Assembly: GCF_009711475.1 (NCBI RefSeq)
Contig: NZ_SMMD01000812.1
Coordinates: 1-9,165 of the forward strand
Source of the DNA: Fulvivirga aurantia
GTDB taxonomy: Bacteria > Bacteroidota > Bacteroidia > Cytophagales > Cyclobacteriaceae
Length of the DNA stretch: 9,165 nt
Direction: 5' to 3'
Part shown: one piece after another, positions 6,510-9,165 of the stretch
How the letters are laid out: each line of letters begins with the position of its first letter
Position numbering within the stretch: position 1 is the stretch's first letter
Notes under the pieces: model-generated
Told to the model about the DNA's origin: nothing
The model's input: the letters and a program-made list of their open reading frames with translations, nothing else
Database searches by the model: none
Made by a program: the position numbers and the translations under genes

Positions 6510-6948
6510 AAACTTCTTAATACTAATAACTTTAACCTTTATTGTTTCCTCCAACATTGGCTGTAATGATGAAATATTAGAGACTGAAATACCCCCAGCT
6601 GCGTTTCCTGATGTTGTAGTCAACTTAGATTTACCACAATATCAAGATCTGAATATTGATCAAGGCCATGTAACTTTAAACGAGGGGGTGCGGGGTATTA
6701 TCTTGTATAGAGTTAATGCTTCTACTTACAACGCTTTTGAAGTGAATTGTTCATACCAACCATATGACGCTTGTGCAAATGTTATTGTAGACCAAAGCAA
6801 CTTGTTCCTCCGTGACGATTGTTGCGGCTCTACTTTTTCTGTCCAGGATGGACAACCCACCCGTGGTCCTGCCCAATTCTCTTTGAGACGATATACAGTT
6901 GTTAAAGAAAGACGTACTTTAACAATTACAGATCAGCCGATTAATTAA
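6496..6948 (+). CDS. Small lipoprotein with degenerate Rieske-like domain
   Basis: Predicted 150-aa exported lipoprotein of unknown function. A hydrophobic signal (MITIKNFLILITLTFIVSSN) leads to a lipobox-like NIGC, with Cys23 as the lipidated residue. The acidic NDE after it resembles the surface-export signals of Bacteroidota lipoproteins. Residues about 57-145 look like a Rieske domain: VRGIILYRVN strands, then NCSYQPYDAC (84-93) and DDCCGSTFSV (107-116), then GPAQFSLRRYTV. Against the classic CxHxxC and CPCHGS boxes, only ligand Cys85 and the two disulfide cysteines (Cys93, Cys109) remain; the other ligands appear as Tyr87, Asp107 and Cys110. A [2Fe-2S] cluster is therefore unlikely. The ATG at 6496 is chosen because it starts the signal peptide and follows a purine-rich GAAAGG by 5 nt; it overlaps the dehydrogenase gene by 14 bp. 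The Rieske assignment is by eye. Confidence 0.8.
   Translation: MITIKNFLILITLTFIVSSNIGCNDEILETEIPPAAFPDVVVNLDLPQYQDLNIDQGHVTLNEGVRGIILYRVNASTYNAFEVNCSYQPYDACANVIVDQSNLFLRDDCCGSTFSVQDGQPTRGPAQFSLRRYTVVKERRTLTITDQPIN
6899..6925. repeat. 9-bp perfect inverted repeat near the convergent gene ends
   Basis: TTGTTAAAG (6899-6907) and CTTTAACAA (6917-6925) are exact reverse complements around a 9-nt loop. The repeat lies inside the lipoprotein gene and 20 bp beyond the moxR stop on the minus strand. It could be a weak transcript-end hairpin for moxR. The stem has only two G-C pairs and no T-run follows on either strand, so a standard intrinsic terminator is doubtful. Confidence 0.35.
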
Positions 6949-6968
6949 TTACTTTTTACAAGCTGATC
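6931..6968. repeat. 7-bp inverted repeat spanning the overlapping stop codons
   Basis: GATCAGC (6931-6937) and GCTGATC (6962-6968) are exact reverse complements with a 24-nt AT-rich spacer holding both stop codons (6945-6948). The position suits a bidirectional 3'-end structure, but the long loop and lack of a T-run argue against strong termination. It may be coincidental. Confidence 0.25.
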
Positions 6969-7919
6969 AATTATCTGATCTACTGAAACACCCTCAGCTT
7001 CGGCCTTAAAATTACGAACTACGCGGTGTCTCAACGTAGGCTTGGCTACAGCAATCACATCTTCTATATCAGGGGAATATTTTCCACTTAATAATGCATT
7101 ACACTTAGCACCTAAGACCAAATATTGAGAGGCTCTGGGTCCTGCTCCCCATTCTAAATAATCATTTGTAGCCTGGACTGCTTTATCAGTATTAGGCCTG
7201 GTTTTATGTACAAGACTCACCGCATATTCTATTACATTATCTGCGATTGGCACCTTTCTGACAAGATGTTGGAAGTATGAAATCTCTGCTCCCGTCAGAA
7301 CAGGCTTTATCTCAATTTTATCATCACCAGTAGTACTCTTAACTATATCCACTTCTTTGTCATAAGCAGGATAATCAAGTAATACGTTAAACATAAACCT
7401 ATCTAACTGCGCCTCAGGTAGCGGGTAAGTACCTTCTTGTTCGATGGGATTTTGCGTTGCTAATACAAAGAACGGCTTTTCAAGTTCATATTTCTGTCCA
7501 GCTATAGTTACGGCATACTCTTGCATCGACTCCAAAAGAGCTGCCTGTGTTTTAGGTGGCGTTCTGTTAATTTCGTCTGCTAATATTATATTGCCAAAAA
7601 TCGGGCCCGGTATGAACTTAAAATTTCGGTCTTTATCCAGTGTTTCTGCACCCAAAATGTCGGAGGGCATCAGGTCTGGTGTAAATTGAATACGGTTAAA
7701 TTTTAAATCTAAAGCAGAAGCTATAGTTTGAATCAATAATGTTTTTGCCAAACCTGGCACCCCAACCAAAAGGCAGTGGCCCTGACAAAAAACGGAAGTT
7801 AATAATAATCTTACAACATCATCTTGACCGATAACAACCTTAGAAATCTCATCTGTCAATTTTTTAAATGCCTGATGTAATTCGTCTGCTGCCTCTACTT
7901 CTGAGTTAAATTCTTTCAT
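6945..7919 (-). CDS. MoxR-family AAA+ ATPase
   Basis: Cytoplasmic AAA+ ATPase of the MoxR branch; members act as chaperones that mature or insert metal centres into protein complexes, usually with von Willebrand factor A or DUF58 partner proteins. At 324 aa it has normal length. Walker A GVPGLAKT is at residues 53-60, the FTPDLMPSDILG segment typical of MoxR at 79-90, Walker B ILADEINR at 112-119, then the PPKTQAALLESMQE block, sensor-1 region LATQNPIEQEGTYPLPEAQLDRF and a C-terminal lid with GASPR-like GPRASQ. The motifs show an intact ATPase. It lies 21 bp downstream of the SurA-like gene and is probably co-transcribed with it. No DUF58 or VWA gene follows, because the convergent lipoprotein gene ends at its stop codon. 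Client unknown. Confidence 0.95.
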   Translation of the reverse strand: MKEFNSEVEAADELHQAFKKLTDEISKVVIGQDDVVRLLLTSVFCQGHCLLVGVPGLAKTLLIQTIASALDLKFNRIQFTPDLMPSDILGAETLDKDRNFKFIPGPIFGNIILADEINRTPPKTQAALLESMQEYAVTIAGQKYELEKPFFVLATQNPIEQEGTYPLPEAQLDRFMFNVLLDYPAYDKEVDIVKSTTGDDKIEIKPVLTGAEISYFQHLVRKVPIADNVIEYAVSLVHKTRPNTDKAVQATNDYLEWGAGPRASQYLVLGAKCNALLSGKYSPDIEDVIAVAKPTLRHRVVRNFKAEAEGVSVDQIIDQLVKSN

Positions 7920-7940
7920 ATATAATGGCTATGTCATCGA

Positions 7941-9165
7941 TTAATTTAATATTCCACAATAGTCATACTCATCGTCTATACTAATAAACACATCTTCACG
8001 TGCTTCGTTGAACCACCTATCGAGTATTCGAGATTTTTTTTCATTCAGTGTAGCCGCTTGTATTTTTTGCCAATCTTCTTTCAGGTTTGCCTGATGAGGC
8101 TTAATACTTGACTTGTAATAAAGTATTCTCACTGCTTGTTTTCCATCATCAGTTCTATAGGTCAATGGCTTGCTGATGGTTTCAGCTTCCATACTGTCGA
8201 TAGCGAAGAAAACCACCGGATCCAGGTCTTCTACAGAAACTCGGGTACCTCCAAGATTATCACTAAAAAAGCCTCCTCTTCCTGCCGTAAATTGATCCTC
8301 GGAATATTCTTTAGCAGCCTTGGTAAATGAAATACTATCTTGTTCTATTTGTGTCTTAAGGCTATCCAGGTAGTTTACAGTTCTTTCTATATCTACTTCA
8401 GAGGGTTTAGGCTGTAGCAATATATGCCTTGAATTGTATTCGTTACCTCTTCGCTCTAGCAATTGTACGATATGCATACCAAACTGCGTCTCAAATGGTC
8501 TGGATATCTCACCAGCTTTAAGTTTCAAGGCAGCAGCTTCAAACTCTGGAGCCATTACCCCTCTTTGAGCAAACCCTAAATTACCTCCATATTTAGCACT
8601 GGGTCCTTGAGAATATTCTTTAGCTAACTCTTCAAAACTCTCACCCGCTATGGCTTTGGCTCTAATTTCATTAAGCTTCTCTTTCAATTCTTCTTTTTGG
8701 TCTTTTCCAATATCAGGAATTCTCACTATTTGTGCTACCTCTACTTCTTTACTGAAATAAGGTAAACTATCCTGTGGGATTTTATCAAAAAACTTTCTCA
8801 CATCCTGAGGAGTAACTTTAATATCTTCGGTAATTGTAGCCTGCATTCTCTGCACAATTAATTGCTGTTTTATGTCATCTCTAATGTCAGCCTTTATCTC
8901 ATCCAAAGTCTTACCGTAATACTCTTCTAGTTGTTCCTGTGAGCCGCCAGACTGCGATATAATAGCTTGCATACGAGAGTCTAAGCTACTTTCAACTTCT
9001 ATATCAGTTACAATTACAGAATCGATCTCTGCTTTTGCGACCATTAGTTTTTGACTTATAAGCTGACCTAATATTCGGCACTTAGCGTCTGGAGTAGCAG
9101 GATTTCCGCTAGAAAGGTAGTTGATATAAGTGCTCTCTAAATCAGATTTAAGCACTATGTAATTA
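7941..9165 (-). CDS. SurA-like periplasmic peptidyl-prolyl isomerase with two parvulin domains (5' partial)
   Basis: Periplasmic chaperone/isomerase expected to help fold outer-membrane or secreted proteins. The frame runs off the window: codons before the GTG at 9153-9155 read N-Y-I, giving NYIVLKSDLE, which matches the conserved DNxIVLKSDLE start of SurA-like N-domains. The GTG is therefore an internal Val, and a signal peptide plus about 20-40 residues should lie outside. Visible order: N-terminal helical chaperone domain (to about residue 120), parvulin 1 (about 138-240; YGGNLGFAQRGVMAPEFE, FGMHIVQL), parvulin 2 (about 243-350; SRHILL, GRGGFFSDN) and a helical tail ending DDEYDYCGILN. Each parvulin keeps only one of the two usual core histidines: parvulin 1 has AQIV at its first strand, and parvulin 2 has AVRILYY at its last. 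The moxR gene follows by 21 bp. Confidence 0.93.
   Translation of the reverse strand, partial: NYIVLKSDLESTYINYLSSGNPATPDAKCRILGQLISQKLMVAKAEIDSVIVTDIEVESSLDSRMQAIISQSGGSQEQLEEYYGKTLDEIKADIRDDIKQQLIVQRMQATITEDIKVTPQDVRKFFDKIPQDSLPYFSKEVEVAQIVRIPDIGKDQKEELKEKLNEIRAKAIAGESFEELAKEYSQGPSAKYGGNLGFAQRGVMAPEFEAAALKLKAGEISRPFETQFGMHIVQLLERRGNEYNSRHILLQPKPSEVDIERTVNYLDSLKTQIEQDSISFTKAAKEYSEDQFTAGRGGFFSDNLGGTRVSVEDLDPVVFFAIDSMEAETISKPLTYRTDDGKQAVRILYYKSSIKPHQANLKEDWQKIQAATLNEKKSRILDRWFNEAREDVFISIDDEYDYCGILN

Noticed and set aside
9153..9155. GTG as the start of the SurA-like gene
   Set aside because: The codons before it extend the conserved N-domain (NYIVLKSDLE); a periplasmic protein also needs a signal peptide, which would lie further upstream.

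Overview
The window looks like the chromosome of a member of the Bacteroidota, most likely a marine or soil Cytophagales-type bacterium. It is AT-rich, packed with genes and nearly free of Shine-Dalgarno sequences. The only intergenic gap of any size (1709-1804) carries TAnnTTTG-type -7 promoter boxes on both strands. PheS has the EAISARAH motif 2 typical of the phylum, and the right end has a Bacteroidota-style tandem-parvulin SurA-like protein beside a MoxR ATPase. The genus is not resolved.

Layout. (1) Bases 3-950, plus strand: most of a WecA/TagO-type polyprenyl-phosphate sugar-1-phosphate transferase, with its N-terminus outside the window. (2) Bases 947-1708, minus strand: cysQ, convergent with (1). 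(3) Bases 1805-6948, plus strand: six tightly packed genes that look like one operon: cysC, cysD, cysN, pheS, a 3-hydroxybutyryl-CoA dehydrogenase gene, and a small lipoprotein gene. Gaps run from 22 bp to a 14-bp overlap. (4) Bases 6945-9165, minus strand: a SurA-like peptidyl-prolyl isomerase gene (5' end outside the window) followed by a moxR gene, convergent with (3).

How the genes work together. CysD and CysN form ATP sulfurylase (sulfate to APS), CysC phosphorylates APS to PAPS, and CysQ removes the PAP (or excess PAPS) left after PAPS is used. No reductase (CysH, CysI or CysJ) is present here, so the PAPS could feed sulfation of surface glycans or lipids as readily as cysteine synthesis. 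pheS and the dehydrogenase are housekeeping genes that share the transcript. The isomerase and MoxR act in envelope protein folding and complex assembly.

Nothing in the window is a mobile element, CRISPR array, RNA gene or recognisable defence system, and I do not see a clearly new multi-gene system. The most unusual item is the small lipoprotein. Its C-terminal half resembles a Rieske domain in which three of the four cluster ligands appear replaced, while the two structural disulfide cysteines are kept. Also notable: both convergent junctions have stop codons overlapping by exactly 4 bp.
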